Below the pieces are notes generated by a model. That model saw nothing but the letters and a program-made list of their open reading frames with translations. It was not told the origin of the DNA and searched no databases. A stretch of 64,000 bases of DNA from Exilibacterium tricleocarpae. GTDB taxonomy: Bacteria; Pseudomonadota; Gammaproteobacteria; Pseudomonadales; Cellvibrionaceae. Below, piece after piece: positions 55,501 to 63,617 of this stretch. Location of the stretch: positions 1 to 64,000 of the forward strand of contig NZ_ML660103.1 of assembly GCF_007004655.1 (NCBI RefSeq), read 5' to 3'. Position 1 is the stretch's first letter; every line of letters starts with the position of its first letter. A program made the translations under genes and the position numbers.

Positions 55501-56372
55501 CCTTTGGTGGCCGGGGCCTGTCCGGCACCGGGCCCAAAGCCGGTGGTCCCCATTATTTGAGCCGGCTGCTGTGCGCCGGGCCGCTGGCGTCGCCGCCGGC
55601 TCCTGCCGCAATGCAAGCCGGTGACGATGGCTCCGCGATCAGCCTGGCTGATGCAGCGGCCGTAAAATCGGATAAACCTTCTGTTCAGGCGGCCGATAAA
55701 GAACAGTGGCACAGTCTGCCGGTGTGGCAGCGCGCCGCCGTGCTGCGGGATTGGACCCGGCAGTGGGCGACCGCGGCACCGGTGGAACAGGAAACGGCGG
55801 GCGTCGCCCGACAGCTGCTGGCCCGGGCTGAAGCGCATTGGGCTACTGAGACGGTGTTGCCGGGACCTACCGGAGAGCTAAACCGCCTGTTCGTCGAGCC
55901 CCGCGGTGCACTGGTAGCCTACCTGGATAAGGCTGACCCGCTTGCCGGACTCTTGACGGCTGCGGTGGCGGCGCTGGTTACGGGCAACAGTCTGGTGTGC
56001 GTAACCGGCGCCGGCGTTGCGCGCGCGCTGCCGGCGGAATTATTTGCCGCAGTGCCGCAAAGTGTCCCCCTGACCTGGGTGGAAACGGAGGACGCGGCAG
56101 CGGACTTGTCTGTCCGCCTGGCACAGGGCAGTGTTATGGGCGTTGTGGTAAGTGCGGGTTCCCAGTGGCACCGGCCGCTGCGACAGGTGCTGGCGGATTG
56201 CGACGGCCCGCTGCTGCCGCTGATTGACGAGCCGGTAAGCCGCTTTTACTTACAGCGTTTCGTGCAGGAAAAAACCGTATCCGAGGATACCACGGCGGCC
56301 GGCGGCAATGCTTCGCTGATGACGCTCGGGGAATCCCACGAGGCACAACAGCCATTGCGGCAGGCAGTTTAG
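52557..56372 (+). CDS. putA: Bifunctional proline dehydrogenase/P5C dehydrogenase
   Basis: 1271 residues. The FAD-dependent proline dehydrogenase barrel covers about 130-480 (GISVKLSALHPRYEF, LTVDAEEADRLELS, VRLVKGAYWDTEIKRAQ, FATHNAYTVAAI). The NAD-dependent dehydrogenase covers about 540-1020, with ETGGQNAML near 783 and the catalytic Cys in SAGQRCSALR near 815. A C-terminal aldehyde-dehydrogenase-like fold follows. There is no N-terminal ribbon-helix-helix, so it does not repress its own gene; that fits a separate Lrp regulator. It oxidises proline to glutamate with channeling. Confidence 0.96.
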   Translation: MLVEQETLTVAAPIRQRIRALYRADESELLTDLAELARVDAGATRQIGARARQLAQGIRLAQTGKGGLDALLTEFSLSTEEGIVLMCLAEALLRVPDSHNVDQLIRDKLSAGDWAAHLGKSDSLFVNASAWGLLLTGKVVQLNHTDDQRQLTLLHRTLGRLGEPVIRQAVRSALRVMGTQFVLGTRIQTAMQRARKQEELGFRYSYDMLGEGARTEADAQRYLHSYAEAIEHIGRAAGGRGPVASPGISVKLSALHPRYEFGQRRRVMEELVPRLKQLALLAKACDIGLTVDAEEADRLELSLEVIEAVFTDAELGAWEGFGLAIQAYQKRAVAVVDWARELAVSTGRRLMVRLVKGAYWDTEIKRAQVEGDSDYPVFTSKPATDVAYLACAKKLLAYRDHLYPQFATHNAYTVAAILTYDRERTGYEFQRLHGMGEALFVDVMKTDNIPCRIYAPVGEHADLLAYLVRRLLENGANTSFVNNIVDKAVSIDSLLVDPVATVEAWPVKRNTAIPLPADLYGVARRNSAGLDLTDPVAVAAAAQGLDQWWQANKRKQGPLQDAPVAITNPADRDQRVGSLHYDIAADIAQKLERAHAAFASWNQTDVSVRATVLQRLADAVEEHRDTFMGLCIKEAGKTADDGVAEVREAVDFCRYYADQALQQVDMRSDSGRGVVLCISPWNFPLAIFIGQVAAALVTGNTVVAKAAEQTGLIALAVFELIQRCGLPAGVLEVIVAPGRAVGEQLVPDPRIQAVMFTGSTGVAKWLSSTLAGRADGGIPLIAETGGQNAMLVDSTALPEQVVDDVIQSAFHSAGQRCSALRVLFLQEEIADKVTSMLIGAMGELAIGDPAALATDVGPVIDQRALERLQRHTERLSREGRLHYRCELPDACQAGSFIAPHLFEIDSLAQLPEEVFGPVVHIIRYRAAQLDEVIEQINGCGFGLTLGVHSRIQAVQARVVAAAAVGNVYVNRNMVGAVVGVQPFGGRGLSGTGPKAGGPHYLSRLLCAGPLASPPAPAAMQAGDDGSAISLADAAAVKSDKPSVQAADKEQWHSLPVWQRAAVLRDWTRQWATAAPVEQETAGVARQLLARAEAHWATETVLPGPTGELNRLFVEPRGALVAYLDKADPLAGLLTAAVAALVTGNSLVCVTGAGVARALPAELFAAVPQSVPLTWVETEDAAADLSVRLAQGSVMGVVVSAGSQWHRPLRQVLADCDGPLLPLIDEPVSRFYLQRFVQEKTVSEDTTAAGGNASLMTLGESHEAQQPLRQAV

Positions 56373-56516
56373 TCACAGCGGCTGCGAAACTGTGACCGGG
56401 TAGTGATTTTTTTTATGAAGGGTTTGCCGGGGCATACGTCTTCGGTAAACATGGGAGTAGATAGTAGGCTGCGCCGCCGCCGGCGGTTTTAGGCCCACAC
56501 AATCGCAAGACGACGG

Positions 56517-56726
56517 ATGGAGAAGATGTTAACCAAATACCGCGGGCACTATTCGCTGACAACGGTTTCCGAGCAGGGGGAGGTGGACAAGTGTTCCCGC
56601 TCGACCGAGTTCGAAGTGGATGAGTTTGAACACCCGGGCGCAAGGCTGCGCCGCATCGCCTATGCGGCGATGGAGAAATACAACGCGCTGGGCGTCAGCA
56701 TCGGAGACTTCAGAGAGGTCACCTGA
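56517..56726 (+). CDS. Small conserved-looking protein of unknown function
   Basis: 69 residues: MEKMLTKYRGHYSLTTVSEQ, then an acidic patch (EFEVDEFEHPGARLRR) and a helical end (YAAMEKYNALGVSIGDFREV). No signal peptide or metal motif. It lies between putA and phhB with its own spacing, 145 bases after putA. I recognise no family. Confidence 0.45.
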   Translation: MEKMLTKYRGHYSLTTVSEQGEVDKCSRSTEFEVDEFEHPGARLRRIAYAAMEKYNALGVSIGDFREVT

Positions 56727-56784
56727 TGACGCCCGACCCGCGCCAGGGGTCTGGCCCCCGGACCGCGCTGATGCCGCGAGGCGT

Positions 56785-57138
56785 CTACGTCGAAAAAGCG
56801 CCGGCAAAGGCCTGATCGGTCTTCGCCGCCATAATAAAGTCATTCTTGTGGAGCCCCTTGATCTTGTGGGTCCACCAGGTGACCGTTACCTTGCCCCATT
56901 CGGTCAGCAGCGCGGGGTGATGGGCCTCACTCTCGGCCAGGGCACCGATCTGATTGGTGAAAGCCAGCGCCCGCTCGAAATTCTCGAACGTAAAAAGCCG
57001 CTCTAACTGATCGATTCCGTCCCGGGTCTGCACCGACCAGTCCGGTAGCTGGCCGAGCAACCCCTCCCGTTCGCCCGCTTCCACCCGCGGAGCGCCGGCC
57101 CGGCAGGCTTCGCAACTTTGTTGATTGAGGTCCTGCAT
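56785..57138 (-). CDS. phhB: Pterin-4a-carbinolamine dehydratase
   Basis: 117 residues with the family motif [31 protein letters not shown] (HHP plus WTH). It regenerates the pterin cofactor for phenylalanine hydroxylase. phhA is not in the window. It is downstream of a broken maiA and on the same strand as hppD, consistent with tyrosine/phenylalanine catabolism. Confidence 0.93.
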   Translation of the reverse strand: MQDLNQQSCEACRAGAPRVEAGEREGLLGQLPDWSVQTRDGIDQLERLFTFENFERALAFTNQIGALAESEAHHPALLTEWGKVTVTWWTHKIKGLHKNDFIMAAKTDQAFAGAFST

Positions 57139-57167
57139 TGCATTTTCTCCTGGTTAGCTTTTCGTTG

Positions 57168-57366
57168 GATGACTGAGTCAATACCTGCCCGCCGCTCACC
57201 AGGGCCGGCACCAGGCCCGGGGGTGCTTCTCCCGATAGCTGTCGCTGTGCTGCTCGTCGCCCGCCAGATCGACCGGGACGATCTTATGGTTAAGGTGTTT
57301 CAGGTTCAGCCCGATACGGACGCGGTATGAGGCCGAAGAGCGAAAGTAGCTGTAGAGTTCCACCAC
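57168..57366 (-). pseudogene. maiA: Remnant of maleylacetoacetate isomerase (maiA)
   Basis: From GTG 57364-57366, preceded by GGAGA, the frame reads VVELYSYFRSSASYRVRIGL, the canonical MaiA/zeta-GST opening including the SSASYRVR glutathione motif. After about 50 codons the frame shifts by one base (a CAG codon reduced by one), and the next frame reads GLVPALVSGGQVLTQS, again MaiA. Homology then stops abruptly about 30 bases before phhB. Normal MaiA is about 212 residues, so about two thirds is deleted as well. Confidence 0.85.
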
Positions 57367-57438
57367 TGTATCTCCAGTTGCCCTGCGTGGGCGGGCCAGT
57401 ATAGCCTATCGGCGGTTTCTCCGGCAGTGGTGGAACTC
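57355..57438. repeat. 14-bp inverted repeat flanking the maiA remnant start
   Basis: GAGTTCCACCACTG (57355-57368) and CAGTGGTGGAACTC (57425-57438) are exact complements 56 bases apart, just downstream of hppD. One arm covers the maiA remnant start codons. It could fold into a long hairpin or be a rearrangement scar. There is no T-run. Confidence 0.7.
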
Positions 57439-57449
57439 GCTATCCGCTT

Positions 57450-58499
57450 TCAAAGCGTGCCGCGACGAATCTGGTCCAGTTCAATCGACTCGAACAGCGC
57501 CTGGAAGTTACCCTCGCCAAAACCCTCGTTCCCCTTGCGCTGAATGATCTCGAAAAAAATCGGACCGATAACATTTTTGGTAAAAATTTGCAGCAGTGTG
57601 CCCTGGCCCTCGGTGGGCGCGCCGTCGATCAACACCCGCAGCGCCCGCAGCCGCGCCAGGTCCTCGCCGTGACCCGCCACCCGCTCGTCGACCTTGTCGT
57701 AGTAGGTGTCCGGCGTATCCTGGAAATCCACGTGTTGCTGCGACAAGACCTCCACCATGGTGTAGATATCGTCGGTACCGAGGGCAATATGCTGGATACC
57801 TTCGCCCTGATACTCGTGCAGGTATTCCTCAATCTGGGACTTTTCGTCGGAGGATTCGTTAATGGGGATGCGAATTTTGCCGCAGGGGCTGGTCATGGCG
57901 CGGCTGGTCAGGCCGGTCAGCTTGCCCTCGATATCGAAATAGCGCACTTCGCGGAAGTTGAATATGCGTTCGTAGAAGCCCGCCCAGACATCCATATTGC
58001 CGCGATACACGTTGTGGGTCAGGTGATCGATATAGGTGAGCCCGGCATTAAAGGGCGCGGATTTTCCGGTCGACACGAAATCCACGTCATAAATGGTGCT
58101 GTCGCCATAGCGGTCGACCAGGTAAATGCGGCTGCCGCCGATGCCCTCGATACAGGGGATATTCAATTCCATCGGACCCGGATCGGTGGTGATAGGCGTG
58201 GCGCCCCGCTCGACTGCCTGGCGGTAGGCCGCCGCCGCGTCCTTGACCCGAAAGGCCATGGCGCAGGCGCAGGGGCCGTGAGCCTTGGCAAATTGCTGGG
58301 CAAAGCTGTCGGGCTCGGCATTGATAATAAAGTTGACATCGCCCTGCTGGTGGAGGGTGACGTCTTTGCTGCGGTGGCGCGCCACTTCCACAAAACCCAG
58401 TTGCTCAAACAGCGAGCGCAGCAACAGTGGTTCCGGGGCGGCGTATTCGACAAACTCAAAACCGTCGGTGTTCAGTGGGTTTTCAAAGAGATCGGCCAT
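57450..58499 (-). CDS. hppD: 4-hydroxyphenylpyruvate dioxygenase
   Basis: 349 residues from ATG 58497-58499 with GAGGAGAAAATC upstream. The iron ligands are visible: His in YIDHLTHNVYRG, His in GIQHIALGTDDI, Glu in FFEIIQRKGNEGFGEGNF. It converts 4-hydroxyphenylpyruvate to homogentisate. homogentisate dioxygenase and fumarylacetoacetase are not in the window. Divergent from a MarR gene. Confidence 0.95.
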   Translation of the reverse strand: MADLFENPLNTDGFEFVEYAAPEPLLLRSLFEQLGFVEVARHRSKDVTLHQQGDVNFIINAEPDSFAQQFAKAHGPCACAMAFRVKDAAAAYRQAVERGATPITTDPGPMELNIPCIEGIGGSRIYLVDRYGDSTIYDVDFVSTGKSAPFNAGLTYIDHLTHNVYRGNMDVWAGFYERIFNFREVRYFDIEGKLTGLTSRAMTSPCGKIRIPINESSDEKSQIEEYLHEYQGEGIQHIALGTDDIYTMVEVLSQQHVDFQDTPDTYYDKVDERVAGHGEDLARLRALRVLIDGAPTEGQGTLLQIFTKNVIGPIFFEIIQRKGNEGFGEGNFQALFESIELDQIRRGTL

Positions 58500-58797
58500 G
58501 ATTTTCTCCTCATTACTCGACCGGCAGAGCGGGGCGGGTACACAGTTTCCCGGCTCTGGCGCCATATTTAGCCCTATACTTGGCAGGTTTTTATAGGTTC
58601 AGCCTATTAGTGACCCCAGGACCCTGCGCTCAGGGCTATAATCCTGCTCAGGACTTCACGCTGCTTACCGGGACCTAAGAGCCGGCAAAGCACTAAAAAC
58701 ACTAATCACTAATAAAGGTACTCGCTGTATAAGGTACCAACTAAGAAAGACACCAAGCCGGCTGTAGAAAGCCAGCAAGGTTACAGTTGAAACCAAT

Positions 58798-58819
58798 ATT
58801 AGTTACATGAGAAACTAAT
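58798..58819. promoter_or_regulatory. Candidate MarR operator
   Basis: ATTAGTT-ACATGAGA-AACTAAT is a 7-bp inverted repeat with an 8-base centre, 20 bases before the MarR-family ATG in the divergent hppD promoter. Related half sites (CTAATCACTAAT, near 58700) lie upstream. This is the size and place of an autoregulatory MarR site. Confidence 0.6.
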
Positions 58820-58839
58820 CGCAAGCCCCGGGGGAAAAT

Positions 58840-59331
58840 ATGTCTGACCAAGTGATCGATGAGCTGCATTTGGAGCACTTCTTACCGTACCGCCTCTCCA
58901 TCTTGTCGAACCGGGTCAGCAACGCCATCGCCGCCGATTACGGCGAGCAGTTTGAAGTGACCATGCCGGCGTGGCGGGTGATGGCGATACTGGGGCGCTA
59001 TCCGGGGCTGGTGGCGGCGGAGCTGGCGGAGCGCACCGCCATGGACAAGGTGGCCATCAGCAGGGCGGTGGCGCTGTTGCTCGAGAAGGGTTATATCACC
59101 CGGGATGAACACGGCAGTGACCGGCGTCGCTGGATTCTCAATCTGTCGGCCGCCGGTGAGGCTATCTACCGCCGTATCGTGCCGCTGGCAAAAGCCTACG
59201 AGCGGGACCTGATCGGCGGCCTGAGCGAGGCGGAAGTGGCCCTGTTACACGATATTCTCGACCGTATGAACGCCCGCGCCCTGGACTGGCTCGAGCGCGG
59301 CCTGGATGCGGAGGTCAGCGCCGGCCGTTAA
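58840..59331 (+). CDS. MarR-family regulator of aromatic amino-acid catabolism
   Basis: 163 residues: winged helix YPGLVAAELAERTAMDKVAISRAVALLLEKGYITRDEHGSDRRRWILNLS with flanking dimerisation helices. It is divergent from hppD and followed by kynA, so tyrosine and/or tryptophan catabolism are its likely targets. Ligand unknown. Confidence 0.88.
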   Translation: MSDQVIDELHLEHFLPYRLSILSNRVSNAIAADYGEQFEVTMPAWRVMAILGRYPGLVAAELAERTAMDKVAISRAVALLLEKGYITRDEHGSDRRRWILNLSAAGEAIYRRIVPLAKAYERDLIGGLSEAEVALLHDILDRMNARALDWLERGLDAEVSAGR

Positions 59332-59430
59332 CCGCTTTGGATATTTCTGTGTGGTGGCTGAGGCAATCCAAGGCTGACCGGGGTGCAGCCGCCGGCGTCA
59401 GGCGAGCATCTATTCGCAAAGGTATTGACT

Positions 59431-60213
59431 ATGTCCATCACCTACGGTGATTATTTGAAAATCAACGAACTGTTGGATTTACAACAGCCGTTGTCCCCGG
59501 GGCCGGAACACGACGAACTCCTGTTTATTGTTATCCATCAGACCTACGAACTCTGGTTCAAGCAGGTCATCCATGAACTCGATCACCTGACGGCGCTGTT
59601 CAATGCCGGCGAACGCAATCGCGCCCTGCATACGCTGAAGCGGGTCGATACCATTTTTCGCACGCTCACCCAACAGGTGGATATTCTCGAAACACTGACA
59701 CCGCTCGAGTTTATGTCGTTTCGCGACCGCCTGCAGTCGGCCAGCGGTTTTCAGTCGGTGCAGTTTCGGGAATTGGAAATGCTGCTGGGGTTGAAAGAGC
59801 CGAAGAAGTTCGAGCATCTGCCCGCCGGCAGTGCCGAACGGGCACGGCTTGAACTGCGCTTCGATCGCCCGACGCTGTGGGACGCATTTTTGCGTTTTTT
59901 GCACAGCCTGAATTACCGCGTCCCCCAGGCGTCCCTGTCTCGCGATTTGACCCGGAGCGTCGAACCCAGTGCCGAGGTTCAAAAACTGTTGATCGAGGTG
60001 TATCGTAAGGACCCGTTAGTAGCCGAGATTTGCGAGGCACTGGTCGACCTGGACACCTCTCTGCAACAGTGGCGCTATCGCCACGTGAAAATGGTGGAGC
60101 GTACTATCGGCAGCAAAATCGGCACCGGCGGTTCCGCCGGCGCCGACTATCTCAAAACTACATTGTTCACACCCGTATGGCCGGATTTGTGGCATATCAG
60201 GGCGGAGTTCTGA
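59431..60213 (+). CDS. kynA: Tryptophan 2,3-dioxygenase
   Basis: 260 residues from ATG 59431, with AAGGT upstream. DELLFIVIHQTYELWFKQVIHELD, FMSFRDRLQSASGFQSVQFRELE and VERTIGSKIGTGGSAGADYL are TDO signatures, including the proximal-side His and substrate Arg in the SFRDRL region. It opens the indole ring of tryptophan to N-formylkynurenine using heme. TGATG overlap with the next gene. Confidence 0.95.
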   Translation: MSITYGDYLKINELLDLQQPLSPGPEHDELLFIVIHQTYELWFKQVIHELDHLTALFNAGERNRALHTLKRVDTIFRTLTQQVDILETLTPLEFMSFRDRLQSASGFQSVQFRELEMLLGLKEPKKFEHLPAGSAERARLELRFDRPTLWDAFLRFLHSLNYRVPQASLSRDLTRSVEPSAEVQKLLIEVYRKDPLVAEICEALVDLDTSLQQWRYRHVKMVERTIGSKIGTGGSAGADYLKTTLFTPVWPDLWHIRAEF

Positions 60214-61415
60214 TGCAATACGATTTAAATCAATACCGGCAGCACCCCAATCGGCTGGCGCAGCACTACCGGCACTTCAACGTGGCCGAGCGGCTGCTGT
60301 TGACCGGGCACTCGCACCAGGCCTGGCCCGACTGCGGCCTGGCCGGACACCAGCAGGCCTGGCTCGATGCGGCCGAGTGGGTGGACGCCAAATGGGAGCG
60401 GGCCGCCGCCCGGGCCGCGGATGTCCGGCGGGGCTTTGCCGCGCTGTTGGACGACCGGGACGGGCATATCGCCCTGGGCCAGAATACGTTCGAGTTGGTG
60501 TTGCGGTTTCTCTCGGCGCTGGACCTGCGCAAGCGACCGCGGGTGGTGACCAGCGCCAACGAATTTCATACGTTGCGGCGTTTGCTGGGTCGCCTGGAGG
60601 AAGAGGGGCTTGAAGTCGTGCGCGTGCCCGCCGAACCCTTCGATAGCTTTATTGAGCGTTTGGCCGGCGAAGTCAACGATGCCACCGCCGCCGTTTTGTG
60701 TTCCCACGTTTTTTTCGATTCCGCTATTATCGCCGGTAATTTCTCCCCGGTCGCCGCCGCCTGTGAGCGGGTGGGCTGCGAGCTGTTGATCGATGCCTAC
60801 CACAGTCTGAACGTGGTGCCCTTTGCCCTGGCGGAACACGGCCTCGAGCGGGCCTTTGTGGTGAGCGGCGGTTACAAATACTGCCAGCTTGGCGAGGGTA
60901 ATTGCTTTTTGCGTTTTCCCCGCGACTGCACCCTGCGCCCGATCGCCACCGGCTGGTTCGGCGAATTCGAACAACTCGCCGAGGCCGGCGGCGGGCAGAC
61001 TGCCTACGGCACGGGCCCGGAACGCTTTGCGGGGTCGACCTACGATCCGACCAGCCACTACCGGGCGGCGGAGGTGTTGCAGTTCTTTCGCAACGAGGGC
61101 TTGGTGCCGGCGCTGCTGAGACAGATTTCCCAGCACCAGGTGGGGGTATTGGCGGCGGAGTTTGAAGCACTCGATATCGACAGCAGCCTTGTCGATTTGC
61201 GCCACCGTGTCGAACTGGACCGGCGGGCAGGATTTCTCGCGTTGAACAGTCCGCAGGCCAAGCGCCTTCACCTGGGGTTGAAGGAGCGGGGTGTGATGAC
61301 CGACCACCGCGGCGAGATCCTGCGGTTCGGACCCGCACCCTACCTCTCCGATCAGCAACTCACCGAAGCGATGGCCGCGCTGGGGGAAGTCGCTGGCAAC
61401 CTCGGCAGACGTTGA
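60213..61415 (+). CDS. Kynureninase-like PLP enzyme
   Basis: 400 residues from ATG 60213, overlapping kynA. The class V aminotransferase fold has the PLP lysine in VVSGGYKYCQLGEGNCFL and the PLP-binding Asp in LLIDAYHSLNVVPFA. The N-terminal segment (LLTGHSHQAWPDCGL) differs from the usual kynureninase start, so I call it kynureninase-like. Coupling to kynA makes kynurenine the likely substrate, giving anthranilate and alanine. Confidence 0.78.
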   Translation: MQYDLNQYRQHPNRLAQHYRHFNVAERLLLTGHSHQAWPDCGLAGHQQAWLDAAEWVDAKWERAAARAADVRRGFAALLDDRDGHIALGQNTFELVLRFLSALDLRKRPRVVTSANEFHTLRRLLGRLEEEGLEVVRVPAEPFDSFIERLAGEVNDATAAVLCSHVFFDSAIIAGNFSPVAAACERVGCELLIDAYHSLNVVPFALAEHGLERAFVVSGGYKYCQLGEGNCFLRFPRDCTLRPIATGWFGEFEQLAEAGGGQTAYGTGPERFAGSTYDPTSHYRAAEVLQFFRNEGLVPALLRQISQHQVGVLAAEFEALDIDSSLVDLRHRVELDRRAGFLALNSPQAKRLHLGLKERGVMTDHRGEILRFGPAPYLSDQQLTEAMAALGEVAGNLGRR

Positions 61416-61448
61416 CGTTTTTTCTTCTGTTTATAATGGGTCAGTGAA

Positions 61449-61943
61449 GTGAATACCATAAAAATACTAACGACCGGCGGTACCATCGATAAAATCTACT
61501 TCGATGCCAACAGCGAGTTCCAGGTCGGCGATTCGCCGCTGCACGAATGTCTGTTGGAGGCCAATGTCACCTTCGACTACAGCATCGAATCGGTTCTGAA
61601 AAAAGACAGCCTCGAGATCACGGAGGCGGATCGGCAGCAGCTTCGACAGAAAGTCGCGGAGGCGACCGAGAGCCGCATACTGGTGACCCACGGCACCGAC
61701 ACCATGGTCGATACTGCCGTGGCGCTGGCGGGTATTGCCGGCAAAACCATCGTCCTCACCGGCGCCATGCAACCGGCGCGGTTGCGCTTTACCGACGCCA
61801 TTTTCAACATCGGCTATGCAGTGGCCACCTTGCAGTTGTTGGGTGAGGGGGTCTATATCGCTATGAACGGCCAGGTATTTGATCCCGCCAATGTCAGGAA
61901 AAACCTGGCGGGCCAGCGATTTGAACCGGTGCGCCCGGGCTGA
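61449..61943 (+). CDS. Asparaginase N-domain-like small protein
   Basis: 164 residues from GTG 61449. It covers only the N-terminal half of an L-asparaginase: ILTTGGTIDKIY (catalytic Thr) and LVTHGTDTMVDTAVALAG (second catalytic Thr-Asp), ending after VFDPANVRKNLAGQRFE. The usual C-terminal domain is absent and the gene stops cleanly, so it is a known-size short form rather than a truncation. A TATAAT lies 12 bases upstream. Amide hydrolysis is likely; substrate unknown. Confidence 0.7.
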   Translation: MNTIKILTTGGTIDKIYFDANSEFQVGDSPLHECLLEANVTFDYSIESVLKKDSLEITEADRQQLRQKVAEATESRILVTHGTDTMVDTAVALAGIAGKTIVLTGAMQPARLRFTDAIFNIGYAVATLQLLGEGVYIAMNGQVFDPANVRKNLAGQRFEPVRPG

Positions 61944-61985
61944 TTGCCGGCGGGCGGCTCCTGGTGCGAGCGAGAGATCAAGGTT

Positions 61986-63617
61986 ATGGCCATAGAGTTT
62001 CCCGAGACGTTTAATCTGGCTGACTACTACCTCAACCGGCGTATTGATGAAGGGATGGGTGCAAAAACCGCCGTGCTGTTCGGGCGCCGCGCCTACAGTT
62101 ATGCCGAGGTGGCGCAGCGCACCGGGGCGCTGTCGCGCTATCTGCTGGATCTCGGCCTGCGACGCGATGAGCGGGTGTATATCGTGCTGCCGGATTCACC
62201 GGCATTTGTGTGGTCGCTGTTTGCAACCTGGAAGGCCGGCGCCGTGGTCGCCATGGGCAATCCGCTGGCGCCCGCCGCCGATCTCGCCTATGTGCTCGAT
62301 TACATTCACGCGCGGGTGCTGATCACGGTACCGGCGGTGGCCGAGGCGCTGGCGCCGCAACTAAACGAACATCGGGACCTGGACGCGATCTTATTGGTAC
62401 CTGATGTGGCCACCGGTGAAGATCCTGAAGAGTTGTTGATGTTGACGGCTTCGCTGAGAGAGGCCGCGGAGAGTAGCGGTATACTTGTCGGCACCCTCGC
62501 CGCAGCGGTAGCGGAGGGCGAGTCTTCAAGTCACCGGGCGCCGCTGGTACAGCGCGACGACATGGCTTGTTGGCTGTTTACCTCCGGTTCCACCGGGCGT
62601 CCCAAGGCCGCCATGCACAGCCATCGGGATTTTGCGTTCAATACCGAAGTTTACGCCAAGGCCACGCTCGGTTACCGGGCCGACGATATCACCGTGAGCG
62701 TGCCGCGGTTGTTTTTCGGTTACGCCACCGGCACTAACTTGTTGTTCCCGTTTGCGGTGGGGGCCACCGCGGCACTGTTCTCTGAACCGCCCGAGCCCCA
62801 GTCCCTGGCGCGGGCTATCGCCTTGTACCGGCCCTCCATTGTGACCAATGTGCCCACCATGCTGGGCAAGTTGCTGGCGTCGGCCCCCGATCTCGACTGG
62901 TCCAGTGTGCGCTTTCAATTGTCCGCCGGGGAGGCGTTGCCGCCGACTTTACTGGCGCGGTTTATGGAACATCACGGCACCGATATTTACGACGGCATCG
63001 GTTCGGCGGAAATGTTCCATATCTACTGCACCAATCGACCGGGGGATATCAAACCTGGTTCGCTGGGGCGGGTAGTGGCGGGGTATGAGCTGAAAGTGTT
63101 ACCCACCGATGCCGAGGGACCGGGAGCTGCCGAAGTGACCCCCGGAGACACCGGCGTGCTCTGGGTGAAAGGCGACAGCGTGGCGCTGGGTTACTACGGC
63201 GACCGCGATAAAAGCTGGCGGACTTTTTACGGTCACTGGTGTCGCACGGGGGATTTATTCAGTTGTGACGCCGAGGGATATTTATGGTTTCGCGGTCGCG
63301 CCGACGATTTGTTCAAGGTAAATGGTCGCTGGATGGCGCCGCAGGAAGTGGAAGAGTGTCTGTTGCAGCATCCGGCGGTGGCTGCCTGTGCGGTGGTGCC
63401 GATACAAATTGACGGCCTGACCAAACCCAAGGCGCTGGTGGTGCGAACCGCCGCCTATGCCGAAGGCGATATCACGACGGAGTTACAACGGCATGTGCGG
63501 GATCATATCGCCAGGCACAAGTATCCCCGAGTGGTGGAATATGTTGCCGATTTGCCTAAAAACGATCGCGGCAAACTGGATCGAAAAGCGCTGAAGGCGG
63601 GGGCAACGGCGACATGA
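61986..63617 (+). CDS. Benzoate/2-aminobenzoate-CoA ligase family enzyme
   Basis: 543 residues from ATG 61986. Adenylate-forming motifs: CWLFTSGSTGRPKAAMHSH, ADDITVSVPRLFFGYATG, SAGEALPP, YDGIGSAEMFHIYCTN, GDLFSCDAEGYLWFRGR and DLPKNDRGKLDRKAL. The benzoate-CoA-ligase branch fits best. Downstream of kynA and kynureninase, anthranilate is the obvious acid, producing anthraniloyl-CoA. Overlaps the next gene by ATGA. Confidence 0.85.
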   Translation: MAIEFPETFNLADYYLNRRIDEGMGAKTAVLFGRRAYSYAEVAQRTGALSRYLLDLGLRRDERVYIVLPDSPAFVWSLFATWKAGAVVAMGNPLAPAADLAYVLDYIHARVLITVPAVAEALAPQLNEHRDLDAILLVPDVATGEDPEELLMLTASLREAAESSGILVGTLAAAVAEGESSSHRAPLVQRDDMACWLFTSGSTGRPKAAMHSHRDFAFNTEVYAKATLGYRADDITVSVPRLFFGYATGTNLLFPFAVGATAALFSEPPEPQSLARAIALYRPSIVTNVPTMLGKLLASAPDLDWSSVRFQLSAGEALPPTLLARFMEHHGTDIYDGIGSAEMFHIYCTNRPGDIKPGSLGRVVAGYELKVLPTDAEGPGAAEVTPGDTGVLWVKGDSVALGYYGDRDKSWRTFYGHWCRTGDLFSCDAEGYLWFRGRADDLFKVNGRWMAPQEVEECLLQHPAVAACAVVPIQIDGLTKPKALVVRTAAYAEGDITTELQRHVRDHIARHKYPRVVEYVADLPKNDRGKLDRKALKAGATAT

